Part shown: positions 35,655 to 45,386 of the stretch, piece by piece | Layout of the letters: the number at the start of each line of letters is the position of its first letter | Position numbering within the stretch: position 1 is the first letter of the stretch | NCBI RefSeq assembly: GCF_900104845.1 | Contig: NZ_FNSR01000001.1 | Location: 2,356,001 to 2,420,000, forward strand | Origin: Paraburkholderia caballeronis | GTDB lineage: Bacteria; Pseudomonadota; Gammaproteobacteria; Burkholderiales; Burkholderiaceae | Length of the DNA stretch: 64,000 nucleotides | Direction of reading: 5' to 3' | Program-made: the position numbers and the translations under genes | The notes under the pieces: generated by a model | The model's database searches: none | Told to the model about the DNA's origin: nothing | What the model saw: the letters and a program-made list of their open reading frames with translations, nothing else

Positions 35655-36833
35655 TTACGCCGCCGCCTGCACGCTCGCGAGCGACAGCACCAGATCGATG
35701 ATCCGGTCCTGCACGTCCGGCTCCAGTGCGGGGAAGATCGGCAGACACAACACCTGCTGCGCGATCGTCGTCGCGACCGGCAGGTTCTCGCGCGCGGCCG
35801 ACGACAGTCCGCGATAGGTCGGGAACTGGCTGATCAGCGGATAAAAGTAGCGGCGCACCGCGATCTGCCGCGCGCGCATCTCCGCATACAGCGTGTCGCG
35901 GCTCACCGGGAACTCCGGCGTGACGAGCACCGGAAAATACGCATGGTTGCGCGTGTTGTTGTCCGCCACGTGATGCAGCTTCAACCCGCGCACGTCGGCG
36001 AACGCGTCTCGATACCGCCGATCGACGCGCGCGCGCGCTTCATACGCGCGGTCCACGTGCTTCAGCTGCAGCACGCCGAACGCGGCCTGCACCTCGTTCA
36101 TCTTGCCGTTGATGCCCGGCGCGACGACCGTCACTTCGTCCTCGATCCCGAAGTTCTTCAGCCGGTCGATGCGGCGCTTCATCTCCGCGTCGCGGCAGAT
36201 GATCGCGCCGCCCTCGAACGTATGGAAGATTTTCGTGCCGTGGAAACTCAGCACCGACATGTCGCCGAAGCTCAGCACCGAGCGGCCGTCGCGGCGCACG
36301 CCGAACGCATGCGCGGCGTCGTAGATCACGCGCAGTCCATAGGTGTCCGCGATCCGCCCGATCTTCTCGACCTCGCACGGATTGCCGTACACGTGCACCG
36401 GCATGATCGCGCGCGTCTGCGGCGTGATCGCCGCTTCGATCTTCGCCGGGTCCATGTTCATGCTGACCGGGTCGATGTCGACGAACACCGGCTTGATGCC
36501 GTTCCAGTGGATCGCATGGGTGGTCGCGACGAACGAGAACGGCGTCGTGATCACCTCGCCGGAGATGTTGAGCGCCTGTAGCGCGGTGATCAGCGCAAGC
36601 GTGCCGTTCGAGAACAGGCACAGGTGCTCGACGCCGAGATGCTCGCACAGCGCCTGTTCGAGCTGCCTGTGATACGGCCCGTCGTTGGTCACCCAACGGT
36701 TCTCCCAGATCTGCTCCAGATACGGCATGAATTCCGCGAGCGGCGGCAGATACGGCTGGGTGACCGGCACCACCCCGGGCACCACACCAGGCACCACACC
36801 GGGCGCCACGCTGGTTTTCGTTTCGTTCGTCAT
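35655..36833 (-). CDS. DegT/DnrJ/EryC1/StrS-type sugar aminotransferase
   Basis: 392 residues from the ATG at 36833. The PLP lysine is Lys201 in SFHGTKIFHTFEGGA, with the cofactor Asp in VIYDAAHAFG (Asp172), and FSNGTLALITALQAL near the N-terminus. It aminates a keto-sugar nucleotide. The N-terminus carries three copies of PGVV (residues 11-23), encoded by a 12-bp tandem repeat, which is not part of the family fold. No matching dehydratase or acetyltransferase gene is nearby, so the keto-sugar must come from elsewhere. Confidence 0.93.
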   Translation of the reverse strand: MTNETKTSVAPGVVPGVVPGVVPVTQPYLPPLAEFMPYLEQIWENRWVTNDGPYHRQLEQALCEHLGVEHLCLFSNGTLALITALQALNISGEVITTPFSFVATTHAIHWNGIKPVFVDIDPVSMNMDPAKIEAAITPQTRAIMPVHVYGNPCEVEKIGRIADTYGLRVIYDAAHAFGVRRDGRSVLSFGDMSVLSFHGTKIFHTFEGGAIICRDAEMKRRIDRLKNFGIEDEVTVVAPGINGKMNEVQAAFGVLQLKHVDRAYEARARVDRRYRDAFADVRGLKLHHVADNNTRNHAYFPVLVTPEFPVSRDTLYAEMRARQIAVRRYFYPLISQFPTYRGLSSAARENLPVATTIAQQVLCLPIFPALEPDVQDRIIDLVLSLASVQAAA

Positions 36834-37019
36834 GACGTTCTCACTGTGCGTTGGGCGCTGCCCGATGCGCAACGCGGCGCCGCGCTGCACGACGCCATTG
36901 TTTCAGCCGGCCGGCGCGGCAATCCGCCGGACTGGCTTCACGATCGGACAAGACCGCCTCGTTCTTCCGTTGAATTCGCTTCGTCTAAACCGGGACTTCG
37001 AACCGCCGGCGCCGCGTCG

Positions 37020-37958
37020 CTACATCTTCAGGATGCGTCTCGGGTCGCTCGTGCCGCACGCGAAATCGACGAGCGCGAGCATGTTTCCCCACAGCCGGCC
37101 GCGATAGTCGAACACCGGGTCCGCGCGCACGCTGTGGTACAGGTTCGACAGCAGATGGCGCGTGATGAACGCATACGCGTTCCTGCGCTCCATCGTGTTC
37201 TTCTTCACAAGGAAGATCGGGTTCGCGATCTGCGAGTAGCCGAAGCGCACGCCGGACGTGCGCCCCTTCTTCGTGCCGAGATGCACGCCGCGGCACGACG
37301 GCTCGTACACGAAGCGGCCGAGCTTCAGCGCCTGCGACGTGTAATCGCGATCCTCCTGCCAGCCGTACAGCGGCAGCGCCTCGTCGAAGCGGCACACGCG
37401 CACCGCGCGATCGACGAACGCCATGTTGCAGCCGTAGCCGGACTCGATGTCGCGGCGCTCGTCGCCGGACGCCCAGTGCTCCAGCGGCGGCAGCGCGCCG
37501 CTCAGGTAGCGCTGCGCGTCGGCCTCGCCGATGCCGCGGCTCTTCACGCCGTCCGCCAGCACCTGGCCCGTCATGCCGATCACGTCCGGCTGCTCGTTCA
37601 GCACCAGCGCGCAGTTGCGCAGCCACGTTTCATGCGGACGGAAGTCGTCGTCGAAGAACGCGGCGAACCAGCGGCGCGCGGAGGTATCGTTCGGGCCGTG
37701 CTCGGTGCGCCCGATGTCGCGCAGCAGCGCCTCGATGCCGCGGTTGCGCTGCACGGTGCTGCCCGCCGTGTCCGATACGAGCAGCGTGACGGGCACCACG
37801 CGGCGCAGCGGATGCGTATCGAGCCCGTCGATGTCGGCCGGCTCCGCGCCGATCACGTACACGCCGTCCGGACGGCGCTCCTGCCGCAACAGATAGTCGA
37901 ACAGCGTCGCGGTCTCCGCGGCACGGCCCTTCGTCGCGACGATCACATAACTCTGCAT
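37020..37958 (-). CDS. Family 2 glycosyltransferase
   Basis: 312 residues. It starts MQSYVIVATKGRAAE, has the metal-binding AAFFDDDFRPHE (~residues 99-110) and a likely catalytic-base region LYGWQEDRDYTSQAL. This matches inverting GT-A enzymes that add a sugar to a lipid-linked intermediate. It sits between the aminotransferase and a GT4 gene in the same transcription unit, with about 25 bp to the upstream gene. Confidence 0.9.
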   Translation of the reverse strand: MQSYVIVATKGRAAETATLFDYLLRQERRPDGVYVIGAEPADIDGLDTHPLRRVVPVTLLVSDTAGSTVQRNRGIEALLRDIGRTEHGPNDTSARRWFAAFFDDDFRPHETWLRNCALVLNEQPDVIGMTGQVLADGVKSRGIGEADAQRYLSGALPPLEHWASGDERRDIESGYGCNMAFVDRAVRVCRFDEALPLYGWQEDRDYTSQALKLGRFVYEPSCRGVHLGTKKGRTSGVRFGYSQIANPIFLVKKNTMERRNAYAFITRHLLSNLYHSVRADPVFDYRGRLWGNMLALVDFACGTSDPRRILKM

Positions 37959-37982
37959 GTGTTTCCCCGTGGCATGAATGGA

Positions 37983-39200
37983 TCAGCGATGCGCGAGCGC
38001 CGGCGCCGTGTCGAACGCAAGCGACTTCACCGAGCGGTGGTCGATCGTCTCCTCGACCACGCGCACGAAGTCGCGACGGAACCGCTCGACTGAAAAACGC
38101 GCGGCGTTCAGCCGGCACACTTCGGGATCGAACGGCGCATGGGCCTCGAACCGCTCGACCGCATCGACGAGCGCATCGACGCTCTGCTCGTCGAAGAACA
38201 CGCCGGTGCCGAAACGCGGGTCGCTCGACTCGATCACCGTTTCGAGCGCGCCGCCTCGCCCATAGGCGATCACCGGCGTGCCGCACGCCTGCGCCTCGAC
38301 CACCGAGATTCCGAAGTCCTCCTCGGCCGCGAACACGAACGCGCGCGCGCGCTGCATGTGGTCGATCAGCACGCTCGACGGCTGATAACCGAGCACCTTC
38401 ACGTTCGGCCCGGCGAGCGCGCGCACGCGCTCAAAGTCGGGGCCGTCGCCGATCACGACCAGTTCGCGCTCCGGCATCCGCGCGAACGCCTCGACGATCA
38501 GCGGAATGCGCTTGTACGGCACCATCCGCGACGCGATCAGATAAAAGCGGTCGCGCCGCGCGCCCGGCTCGAAACGCTCGATATCGACCGGCGGATACAC
38601 GACGCGCGCGTCGCAGCCGTAGATCTTGCGAATCCGCCGGCCGATGAACGCCGAGTTCGCGATGAATTCGTCCACGCCGTTCGCGGTCCGCTGGTCCCAG
38701 ATCCGCATGTAATGCAGGACCGCGCGCGCCGCCCAGCTTTTCGGGCCGCGCACCGCGCCCGACTGCGTCAGGTACTGGTGCTGAAGGTCCCACGCGTAGC
38801 GGATCGGCGAATGCACGTAGCTGACGTGCACCTGGTTCGGGCTGGTGATGACGCCCTTCGCGACCGCGTGGCTCGACGTGATGACGAGATCGAAACCGGA
38901 CAGGTCGAACTGCTCGATCGCGATCGGCATCAGCGGCAGATACGCGCGAAACGCGGTGCGCGCGCGCGGCAGACGCTGGATGAACGACGTTTTCGCGCGC
39001 TTGCCGCCGAGCACCGCGCGCTGCTCGTCCGGGAAAAAATCGACGATGCTGAACAGTTCCGCGTCCGGCCACAGCCGGATGATCTGTTCGAGCACGCGCT
39101 CGGAGCCCGCATACGTGACAAGCCAGTCGTGAACGATCGCGACGCGGCCGAAGCGGCGCGGATCGGGCAGCAGCATTTCGTTCGGCGCTAGGTCAGCCAT
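37983..39200 (-). CDS. GT4 glycosyltransferase (mannosyltransferase-like)
   Basis: 405 residues. Its ATG overlaps the TAG of the preceding glycosyltransferase gene, indicating coupling. The GT-B fold shows RVAIVHDWLVTYAGSERVLE at the N-terminus, the nucleotide-binding AEEDFGISVVEAQACGTPVI with the E-x7-E motif, and ASRMVPYKRIPLIVEAF. This pattern is typical of GDP-mannose-dependent retaining enzymes, consistent with ManC in the locus, but the donor is inferred. Confidence 0.93.
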   Translation of the reverse strand: MADLAPNEMLLPDPRRFGRVAIVHDWLVTYAGSERVLEQIIRLWPDAELFSIVDFFPDEQRAVLGGKRAKTSFIQRLPRARTAFRAYLPLMPIAIEQFDLSGFDLVITSSHAVAKGVITSPNQVHVSYVHSPIRYAWDLQHQYLTQSGAVRGPKSWAARAVLHYMRIWDQRTANGVDEFIANSAFIGRRIRKIYGCDARVVYPPVDIERFEPGARRDRFYLIASRMVPYKRIPLIVEAFARMPERELVVIGDGPDFERVRALAGPNVKVLGYQPSSVLIDHMQRARAFVFAAEEDFGISVVEAQACGTPVIAYGRGGALETVIESSDPRFGTGVFFDEQSVDALVDAVERFEAHAPFDPEVCRLNAARFSVERFRRDFVRVVEETIDHRSVKSLAFDTAPALAHR

Positions 39201-40291
39201 GGCGAGATCTCTTCGAGCAGTTTCACGGCGGTTGCGCGCCACGTCAGTTGCGCGGCGCGCGCATGGCCTTTTTCGCGCAGGCGCGAACGCAGCGCGGCAT
39301 CGGTCGTCACGTCGGCGAGCAGCCGCGCGAGTTCGTGCGGGTCGTCCGGCGACACGTACAGCACCGCGTCGCCGCACGCTTCCTCGATCGACGGCAGCCG
39401 CGACGCGATCACCGGGCAGCCGAGCGCGAGCGCCTCGACGGGCGGCAGCCCGAAACCCTCGTAGCGCGACGGATACACGAAACACGCGGCGTCGCGATAC
39501 AGCGCGGTCAGTTCGGCGTCGGTCACGTAACCGAGGTGCCGCACGAAACCTTGCAGCGCGTCGTGCCCGTTGCCGTACACGCGCGGGTCCGCGCCGCCGA
39601 CCACGACGATGTCGAACGGCGCGTCGCCGAGCAGCTTCGCGGCCTCGACGACGAGGCGGAAGTTCTTGTGATAGTTCAGGCTGCCGACCGCGAGCACGTA
39701 CGGACGGCGCAGTTCGCCCCAGCGCGGCGACGCGTCGGCGGCCGGCACGCGCAGCATGTGCTCGCCGCTCTCCGACACGATGCCGATCTTCGCGGCCGGA
39801 ATCCGGTAGACGTCGGTCAGTTCGCGCCGCGAGAATTCGGACACGGTCAGGATGCGCTGCGCGACGCGGCCGACGCGCGGCGCCATCACGCGATACCACG
39901 CGGCGAACGCGCGGCTGTAGCTCTGCGGCATGCGCATCGGCGCGGCGTCGTGCAGCACCGTCACCTGGCGGCGGCAAAACATCGGGCCGGAGTTGCACAG
40001 GTTCAGCAGCAGCGAGCCGGTCGCCGCGAACGGCAGGCTCACCTGCTCCCAGCGCGTTCCCGCGCCGCCGCGCGCCTCGCGCAGCGGAATCCGCGCGAAC
40101 GGGCTCTTCATTGCGCGCAGCGACCCGGGCACCAGCAGTTCGGCCTGCAACCCGACCACGATCGGGTCCTGCGTCGCGAGCAGTTCGTCGATCGCGCGCA
40201 CGGTCTCGAACGCGAAGCGGTCCACGCCGGTCAACTGGCGGCCGAGAAAACGGCCGTTGATCGCGAGCCGGCGGGTCGAGGTCGACACCAT
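39188..40291 (-). CDS. GT4 glycosyltransferase
   Basis: 367 residues from the ATG at 40291, which has GGAG upstream. A GT-B protein with LAVGSLNYHKNFRLVVEA and the donor-site motif YEGFGLPPVEALALGCPVI. The N-terminal half includes VLHDAAPMRMPQSY and RILTVSEFSRRELTD, as in mannosyltransferases of the WbdA/PimB type. Its stop overlaps the start of the next gene. It adds one sugar of the repeat at the cytoplasmic membrane face. Confidence 0.93.
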   Translation of the reverse strand: MVSTSTRRLAINGRFLGRQLTGVDRFAFETVRAIDELLATQDPIVVGLQAELLVPGSLRAMKSPFARIPLREARGGAGTRWEQVSLPFAATGSLLLNLCNSGPMFCRRQVTVLHDAAPMRMPQSYSRAFAAWYRVMAPRVGRVAQRILTVSEFSRRELTDVYRIPAAKIGIVSESGEHMLRVPAADASPRWGELRRPYVLAVGSLNYHKNFRLVVEAAKLLGDAPFDIVVVGGADPRVYGNGHDALQGFVRHLGYVTDAELTALYRDAACFVYPSRYEGFGLPPVEALALGCPVIASRLPSIEEACGDAVLYVSPDDPHELARLLADVTTDAALRSRLREKGHARAAQLTWRATAVKLLEEISPWLT

Positions 40292-40305
40292 CGTCGGGGC
40301 TCCGT

Positions 40306-41355
40306 TCACGCTTGCCGTCCGCCCGCCGGCAGCGGCCGGCGCGCGAGCGGGTTCGCGATGTAGCGGATCGCGTGGTCGCTCATCCGCCGCGACGGCGCGA
40401 CACACGCGAGCGTCAGCGCGATCGCCATCAGCTTTTTCTTCGCGCTCCAGAACGGATTCGAAACGATCGAGCGGAAATAGCGGCCCGACTCGAACGCGAG
40501 CCAATGGCAGCGCTGCGAGAACGGCGCGTCGTAGGCGTTCGCGCACAGCACGGCCTTCTCGTAGGCGAAATCGATCGCGTGTTCCGGCAACTGCTCGCCT
40601 AGCCGTTCGCCGACGAGTTCGCGCAGCGCGTTCCAGCGGTGCGGGAACGAGCGGATCACCTCGTCGATGTCCTGGCAGTTCGCGATCGACAGGCCGACCT
40701 TCGGCGCGTCGCCAGGCTCGCTTTCGCTCGCCACGCGGTGCACGCGATAACCGCCGAGCGGCGTGTCGATCGCATGCACCGGGCCGAGCAGCGCGACGCC
40801 GTAGATCGCGAAGAAGTCCGCCGCGATGCCGCGCCCTTTCGGCTTCGGCAGCGGCAGGATGCGGCGCAGCGCGCTCGCGCGGTACACGTTGCCGGACGCC
40901 GGCGGCGACGGATACAGCCAGCCGCGCCGCAGCAGCGCCGCGCAGTCGGCGGGCGGCGTCGAATTCGGCACGTATGCGCCGGTCGGCCGGCTGTCGCCGT
41001 CGATCACGCTCAGGCGGAACTGCACCTTCGCGTAACCGCCGCGCTCGAACGCGGCCAGCGCCTGGTCGATCGCGCCGTCGTACAGCACGTCGTCGGAGTC
41101 CAGATAGGTGATGTATTCGGTATCGACGAGTTCGAGGCCGAGGTTGTACGCGCTCGCCTGGCCGCCGTTCTCCTTCAGCACCGGCACGATGCGCTCGCCG
41201 TAACTCGCGATGATCGCGCGCGAGCCGTCGGTCGAGCCGTCGTCGATCACGATCACGCGCGTGCGCTCCGGCGCCTGCGCGAGCGCCGAGTCGATCGCCT
41301 CGCGCAGGAAACGCTCGTAGTTATAACTGCAGATCACTATCGTCAGATCCTTCAC
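40306..41355 (-). CDS. Family 2 glycosyltransferase
   Basis: 349 residues from a GTG at 41355, chosen because AAGGGGAT lies 7 nt upstream and it avoids overlapping wzc; an ATG at 41379 is the alternative. It shows LTIVICSYNYERFLREAIDS, VIVIDDGSTDGS and the DxD motif YITYLDSDDVLYDG (~residues 79-92). An inverting GT-A enzyme. The C-terminal basic helix may bind the membrane. Confidence 0.9.
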   Translation of the reverse strand: MKDLTIVICSYNYERFLREAIDSALAQAPERTRVIVIDDGSTDGSRAIIASYGERIVPVLKENGGQASAYNLGLELVDTEYITYLDSDDVLYDGAIDQALAAFERGGYAKVQFRLSVIDGDSRPTGAYVPNSTPPADCAALLRRGWLYPSPPASGNVYRASALRRILPLPKPKGRGIAADFFAIYGVALLGPVHAIDTPLGGYRVHRVASESEPGDAPKVGLSIANCQDIDEVIRSFPHRWNALRELVGERLGEQLPEHAIDFAYEKAVLCANAYDAPFSQRCHWLAFESGRYFRSIVSNPFWSAKKKLMAIALTLACVAPSRRMSDHAIRYIANPLARRPLPAGGRQA

Positions 41356-41359
41356 GGCG

Positions 41360-43579
41360 TTATCCCCTTGCCTTCGCATCGTTGTGGTGCGTGGTGTAGC
41401 CATACGTGCCGTACTCCCGGCCGTAGCGCGAAGGCCGCGACATGTCGTTGAAGATCACGCCGCGGATCGGCACGCCGATCTGCGCGAACCGCCGCGCCGC
41501 CTCGCGCATGTCCGCGAGGCTCGACACGCCGTGGCGCGCGACCATGAACACGGTGCCGGCGAGCTTCGCGACGATCCCCGAGTCCGCGACCGGCAGCACC
41601 GGCGGCGAGTCGATCAGCACGACGTCGTATTCGCTTTCGACGCGGCGCATGAACGCGAGGAAGTCGCGATGCATCAGCACTTCGCCCGGGTTCGGCCCAT
41701 ATGCGCCGCACGCGACGAAATCGACGCCTGGCAGAATGCTACGGTGCACCACCTCGTCGTACTGTTGGCCACCGATCACGAGTTCGGTGATACCGGGGCT
41801 TTGCGTGGTGCCGAGATAACGATGCAGGCCGCCGCGCCGCAGATCGGTGTCGACCAGCAGCACGCGCTGGCCGGACGAGCCGATCACCGCCGCAAGGTTC
41901 ACCGACACGAACGACTTGCCGACGACCGGCGTCGGGCCGGCGAGCATCACGATCCGGTTCGGCGCGTCGACCAGCGCGTATTCGAGCGCGCTGCGGAAGC
42001 TGCGCAGGCTTTCGATCGCCGCGTCGTCCGCCGACGTGTGCGCGAGCACGAGACTCGTGCCGGCGTTCGACGGCAGCGCGTGTGTCAGCTGCTCCTGGGC
42101 CTTGCTGCGCGGCACCTTCGCGTACACGGTGAGGCCGGTGCCGAGTTCGATCTCCTCCGCCGCGCCGATGCGATCGACGACCGCACGCTTCACGAGCACC
42201 GTCGCGACGCTGATGAAGAGGCCGGACAGCAGCGCGCCGATCACCGCGAACATCCGCTTCGGCCGGATCGGGCTTTCCGGCACGATCGCCGAATCGACCA
42301 TCCGCACGTTGCCGACCTTGCCGGCCTTCACGAGCCGCAACTGCTCCTGCGAGTTCAGCAGGTTCGTGTACAGGTCGGTCGCGACCTGCACGTCGCGCTG
42401 CAGCCGCAGCAGCCCCTGCTCCAGCGGCGGCAGTTGTTTGGTTGCAACCACGAGCGACGCGACGAGCCCGTTCGCGTCGGCGATCTGGTCGTCGATGCTG
42501 CGCACCGCCGGGTGCTCGATCGTGAAGCGTTCGAGCAGCAGCGTGCGTTGCTGCTGAAGGTCCGCGAGCTTGCTCTGCGCCTCGGCCGAACGCGCGAGCA
42601 GCGAGTTCGCCTCCGCGTTCAGGTCGACGGTGCCGTGCTCCGCGCGGAACGCGTTGAAACGGCTCTCCGCCTCTTCGAGCTGCACCTTCAGTTCCGGCAG
42701 CTGGCGGTCGAGGAACGCGATCGACTTCTCCGCTTCCTCGGCGGTGCGGCTCACGTTCTGCCGCACGTACTCGGAGCCGACCGCGTTCAGGATCTCGCCG
42801 ATCTTGTTCGGGTCCGCGCCCTGCAGCGCGACGCCGATCACGTCGGAATCCTTGCCCTTCTCGGTGATCAGCAGCGCGTTCTGCAACGCGAGGATCGACG
42901 CGAGCCGGGAATCGCGCCGCAGGTCGAAGCGCGCGCCCGGCTTGCCGGTCAGCGTGCGGATCATCAGCGCGAGTTCGCCGCCGGCGACGCGCGCGCGCAG
43001 CATCTGCCCGACCCGGCCGCGCAGGTCGACGTTGTGCTTCTTCTCCGTCAACCGGTATTCGCCGTTGCCGAGCACGGTCACGACGAGCGGCGCGCCGTGC
43101 AGCCTCTCGGGCACGTCGAGGCTTTCCATGTCGATCCGCTCGGAGCCCCACGCGTAACCGCCGATGCCCGAGTAGTTCAGGTTGCCGATGTGCGTCGCGA
43201 CCCACTTGCCGACCACCGGAAAATAATGCGGCGCGGCGTGCAGATAAAGCCGCGTGCTGTCCACCGCGCGCGCCAGCACCATCCGCGAGCGCAGCACTTC
43301 GATCTGCGCGGACGCGCCGGTCTTCACCGCGAACATCGACGACAGGTCGGTCAGCGCGTTCTTCGACGACCCTTCGTTCTCCTCCACCTGGATCAGGATG
43401 TCCGACTGGTAGACGGCCTCCGCGAACAGCGCGTATGCGACGCCCGCAATCAGGAACACCGTCGTGATCACGGCGATCAGCAAACGGTTCTGATACAGCA
43501 CGTCGAGATAGTTGCGGACGTTGCCGCCCTGCGACGGCTCGACGTCGATGGTGGTCACGGACATATCTGGGTAGTTCAT
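41360..43579 (-). CDS. wzc: Polysaccharide co-polymerase and tyrosine autokinase
   Basis: 739 residues from the ATG at 43579, with GGAGA upstream. TM1 (~33-53) and TM2 (~443-463) flank a periplasmic coiled-coil-rich Wzz domain. The cytoplasmic BY-kinase has Walker A GPTPVVGKS (548-556), Walker A' LLVDTDLR, Walker B VVLIDSPP and a C-terminal tyrosine cluster (Y719, Y723, Y726, Y728). It controls chain length with Wza and is regulated by autophosphorylation. The usual partner phosphatase Wzb is not encoded in the window. Confidence 0.96.
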   Translation of the reverse strand: MNYPDMSVTTIDVEPSQGGNVRNYLDVLYQNRLLIAVITTVFLIAGVAYALFAEAVYQSDILIQVEENEGSSKNALTDLSSMFAVKTGASAQIEVLRSRMVLARAVDSTRLYLHAAPHYFPVVGKWVATHIGNLNYSGIGGYAWGSERIDMESLDVPERLHGAPLVVTVLGNGEYRLTEKKHNVDLRGRVGQMLRARVAGGELALMIRTLTGKPGARFDLRRDSRLASILALQNALLITEKGKDSDVIGVALQGADPNKIGEILNAVGSEYVRQNVSRTAEEAEKSIAFLDRQLPELKVQLEEAESRFNAFRAEHGTVDLNAEANSLLARSAEAQSKLADLQQQRTLLLERFTIEHPAVRSIDDQIADANGLVASLVVATKQLPPLEQGLLRLQRDVQVATDLYTNLLNSQEQLRLVKAGKVGNVRMVDSAIVPESPIRPKRMFAVIGALLSGLFISVATVLVKRAVVDRIGAAEEIELGTGLTVYAKVPRSKAQEQLTHALPSNAGTSLVLAHTSADDAAIESLRSFRSALEYALVDAPNRIVMLAGPTPVVGKSFVSVNLAAVIGSSGQRVLLVDTDLRRGGLHRYLGTTQSPGITELVIGGQQYDEVVHRSILPGVDFVACGAYGPNPGEVLMHRDFLAFMRRVESEYDVVLIDSPPVLPVADSGIVAKLAGTVFMVARHGVSSLADMREAARRFAQIGVPIRGVIFNDMSRPSRYGREYGTYGYTTHHNDAKARG

Positions 43580-43671
43580 GCTGACTCTCCACATCCCCGG
43601 GCTTCAACACGCGGGCCCCGGTTCTCTCTCGGAACCGGCGCACACCCGCACTGAGCGCATTGCGAAGTTCT

Positions 43672-44973
43672 TCAATAACCGAGCGCGCGCGTCGTCACGG
43701 CCGCCTGCGTGCTCGGCAGGATCAGGTTGATCACGCGGCTCCAGCGCACCAGCGCGGACGCGTCGACGAACACGATGTCGTTCGGCTTCAGCTGGAAGCT
43801 GTCGGCGGTCGCCATCGAGGCCGGCGACGCCGCGTCCAGATGGAACACCGTCGGATTGCCTTCGTCGCGGCCGCGCACCACGTACACCTGCGACGCGTCG
43901 CCGGACCCCTGGCTGATGCCGCCCGCGGTGCCGAGCGCGTCGTTCAGCGAGATGCGGCCGTTGTTCAGCACGACGCTGCCCGGATGCCCGACCTCGCCCA
44001 GCACGTACACCTTGCTGTCGTTCTGCGAGTACACGCGCACGAGGTCGCCGTTCTGCAGAATGATGTTGTCGGGGTTCACGCCTTTCCGGATCATGTCGGG
44101 AATGTTCACGACCACCGTCTGCTCGTTGCGCGTGATGCTCACTTCCGAACGGTCGCCGGTCGAGGTGAAGCCGCCGGCGCGGTTGATCGCCTCGGGCAGC
44201 GTCATCGGCATGTCGTTCAGCACCTGGAGGCCCGGATTGCGCACTTCGCCATCCAGATAGATCCGCTTGCTGCGGTAGGCCTCGATGCGCAGCGTCACCT
44301 GCGGCGCGCGCAGGAAACGCGACAGCTTCGCCGTGACCAGATCGCGCGCCTGCATCTCCGTCAACCCGGCGACCTGCACCGGCCCCACGTACGCGACCTG
44401 GATCGCTCCGGTCGAATCGACCGTGTAGCCGGACACCACCGAACTCGTCGTCGCGTCCTGGCCGCCGCCCGACGACGTGGTCGGCATGTTCATCTCCGGG
44501 TGATCCCAGACGACGATGCTCAGCACGTCGCCGGGACCGAGCGTGTACGGCTCCGGCTTGCCGAACAGCTTCGTGACCGCGTCCGGCACCGTCGTCGGCA
44601 GCGACGCGCGCTGCTTCGCGACGAGGTCGCCGGTGATCTCGACCAGCTCGTTCGGCGGCGGCTGGTCGCCGGCTGCGCCCGCGCTTGCGCCGGCTACGCC
44701 GCCGTCCGGCGCCTTCGCGGCCGCCGTGCGCGCATCGGTGGCCGCGCGCGCGGTCGCGACCGCCGACGGCATCGAGCTGTACGACATGCCGGGGGCCGCC
44801 GCGCAGCCGGACATCAACGCGGCCGCGGCCGCGAACACCAGCGTCCATGGACCGCAGCCGCCGCCGCGCGGGCGAACCGCCGCCGCGTGTTGGCCGTCAG
44901 CGTCATACAGTCCGCGCGTGGCCGCGCTGCCGTGGATCGCTCGCTTTGCAAACAAAGATTCGCTGTGTAACAT
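43672..44973 (-). CDS. wza: Outer-membrane polysaccharide export lipoprotein
   Basis: The protein has 433 residues. A long polar N-terminal stretch precedes the signal helix (~43-56) and the lipobox LMSGC with Cys57. The mature protein begins with about 60 Ala/Pro-rich residues, then the polysaccharide export domain YTLGPGDVLSIVVWDHPEM and SLBB repeats (VYVLGEVGHPGSVVL). Wza forms the octameric outer-membrane channel for capsule or exopolysaccharide. wzc follows after 92 bp. Confidence 0.95.
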   Translation of the reverse strand: MLHSESLFAKRAIHGSAATRGLYDADGQHAAAVRPRGGGCGPWTLVFAAAAALMSGCAAAPGMSYSSMPSAVATARAATDARTAAAKAPDGGVAGASAGAAGDQPPPNELVEITGDLVAKQRASLPTTVPDAVTKLFGKPEPYTLGPGDVLSIVVWDHPEMNMPTTSSGGGQDATTSSVVSGYTVDSTGAIQVAYVGPVQVAGLTEMQARDLVTAKLSRFLRAPQVTLRIEAYRSKRIYLDGEVRNPGLQVLNDMPMTLPEAINRAGGFTSTGDRSEVSITRNEQTVVVNIPDMIRKGVNPDNIILQNGDLVRVYSQNDSKVYVLGEVGHPGSVVLNNGRISLNDALGTAGGISQGSGDASQVYVVRGRDEGNPTVFHLDAASPASMATADSFQLKPNDIVFVDASALVRWSRVINLILPSTQAAVTTRALGY

Positions 44974-45032
44974 CGCTCTAACCCCTCAGTTTCAAATCTC
45001 GCTCGCTGCCACCCATCTGGAGGCATTCCGCC

Positions 45033-45386
45033 ATGAGCAAGAAACTTCTCCTTGTTGTTCTGTTGTCCTGTGCCGCCGCCGCGTCTCACGCGGCCGGCGG
45101 TTCGAATCCGGCCGACACCGGCAGGAAAGACTCGAACCGCAACTACCACGCGTATCCGAAGTTCACTTATCCGTTCGCCGGCGTGCGTCCGTCGCAGCAA
45201 GGCTCGTCGTCCGCGCCGGCGGTCCGGCGCCGTGCACCGGCCGCCCAGGCCGCGCCGGGCATTCCCGGCGTATCGGATCCCTATGCGTTCGGCGGCTGGA
45301 ACAACCTGTCGTACGACTCGCCCGCGCTCGATGTACCGTGGTCTCCGGCCGGCCCCGCGGACCGCGTGCAGCAGCCGGGTCAATGA
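45033..45386 (+). CDS. Small secreted protein of unknown function, divergent from wza
   Basis: 117 residues with a strong GGAGG 9 nt before the ATG. A clean signal peptide (1-~20, ending SHA) leads into a short, Pro/Ser/Ala-rich mature protein with RNYHAYPKFTYPFAGVRPS and FGGWNNLSYDSPALDVPWS. There are no cysteines after the signal and no known domain. The 59 bp between it and wza form a shared promoter region, so it is probably co-regulated with export. Confidence 0.75.
   Translation: MSKKLLLVVLLSCAAAASHAAGGSNPADTGRKDSNRNYHAYPKFTYPFAGVRPSQQGSSSAPAVRRRAPAAQAAPGIPGVSDPYAFGGWNNLSYDSPALDVPWSPAGPADRVQQPGQ

Noticed and set aside
41384..43654. 756-codon plus-strand frame opposite wzc
   Set aside because: Shadow of the kinase gene: His/Arg-rich text, no domain. 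wzc has every expected motif.
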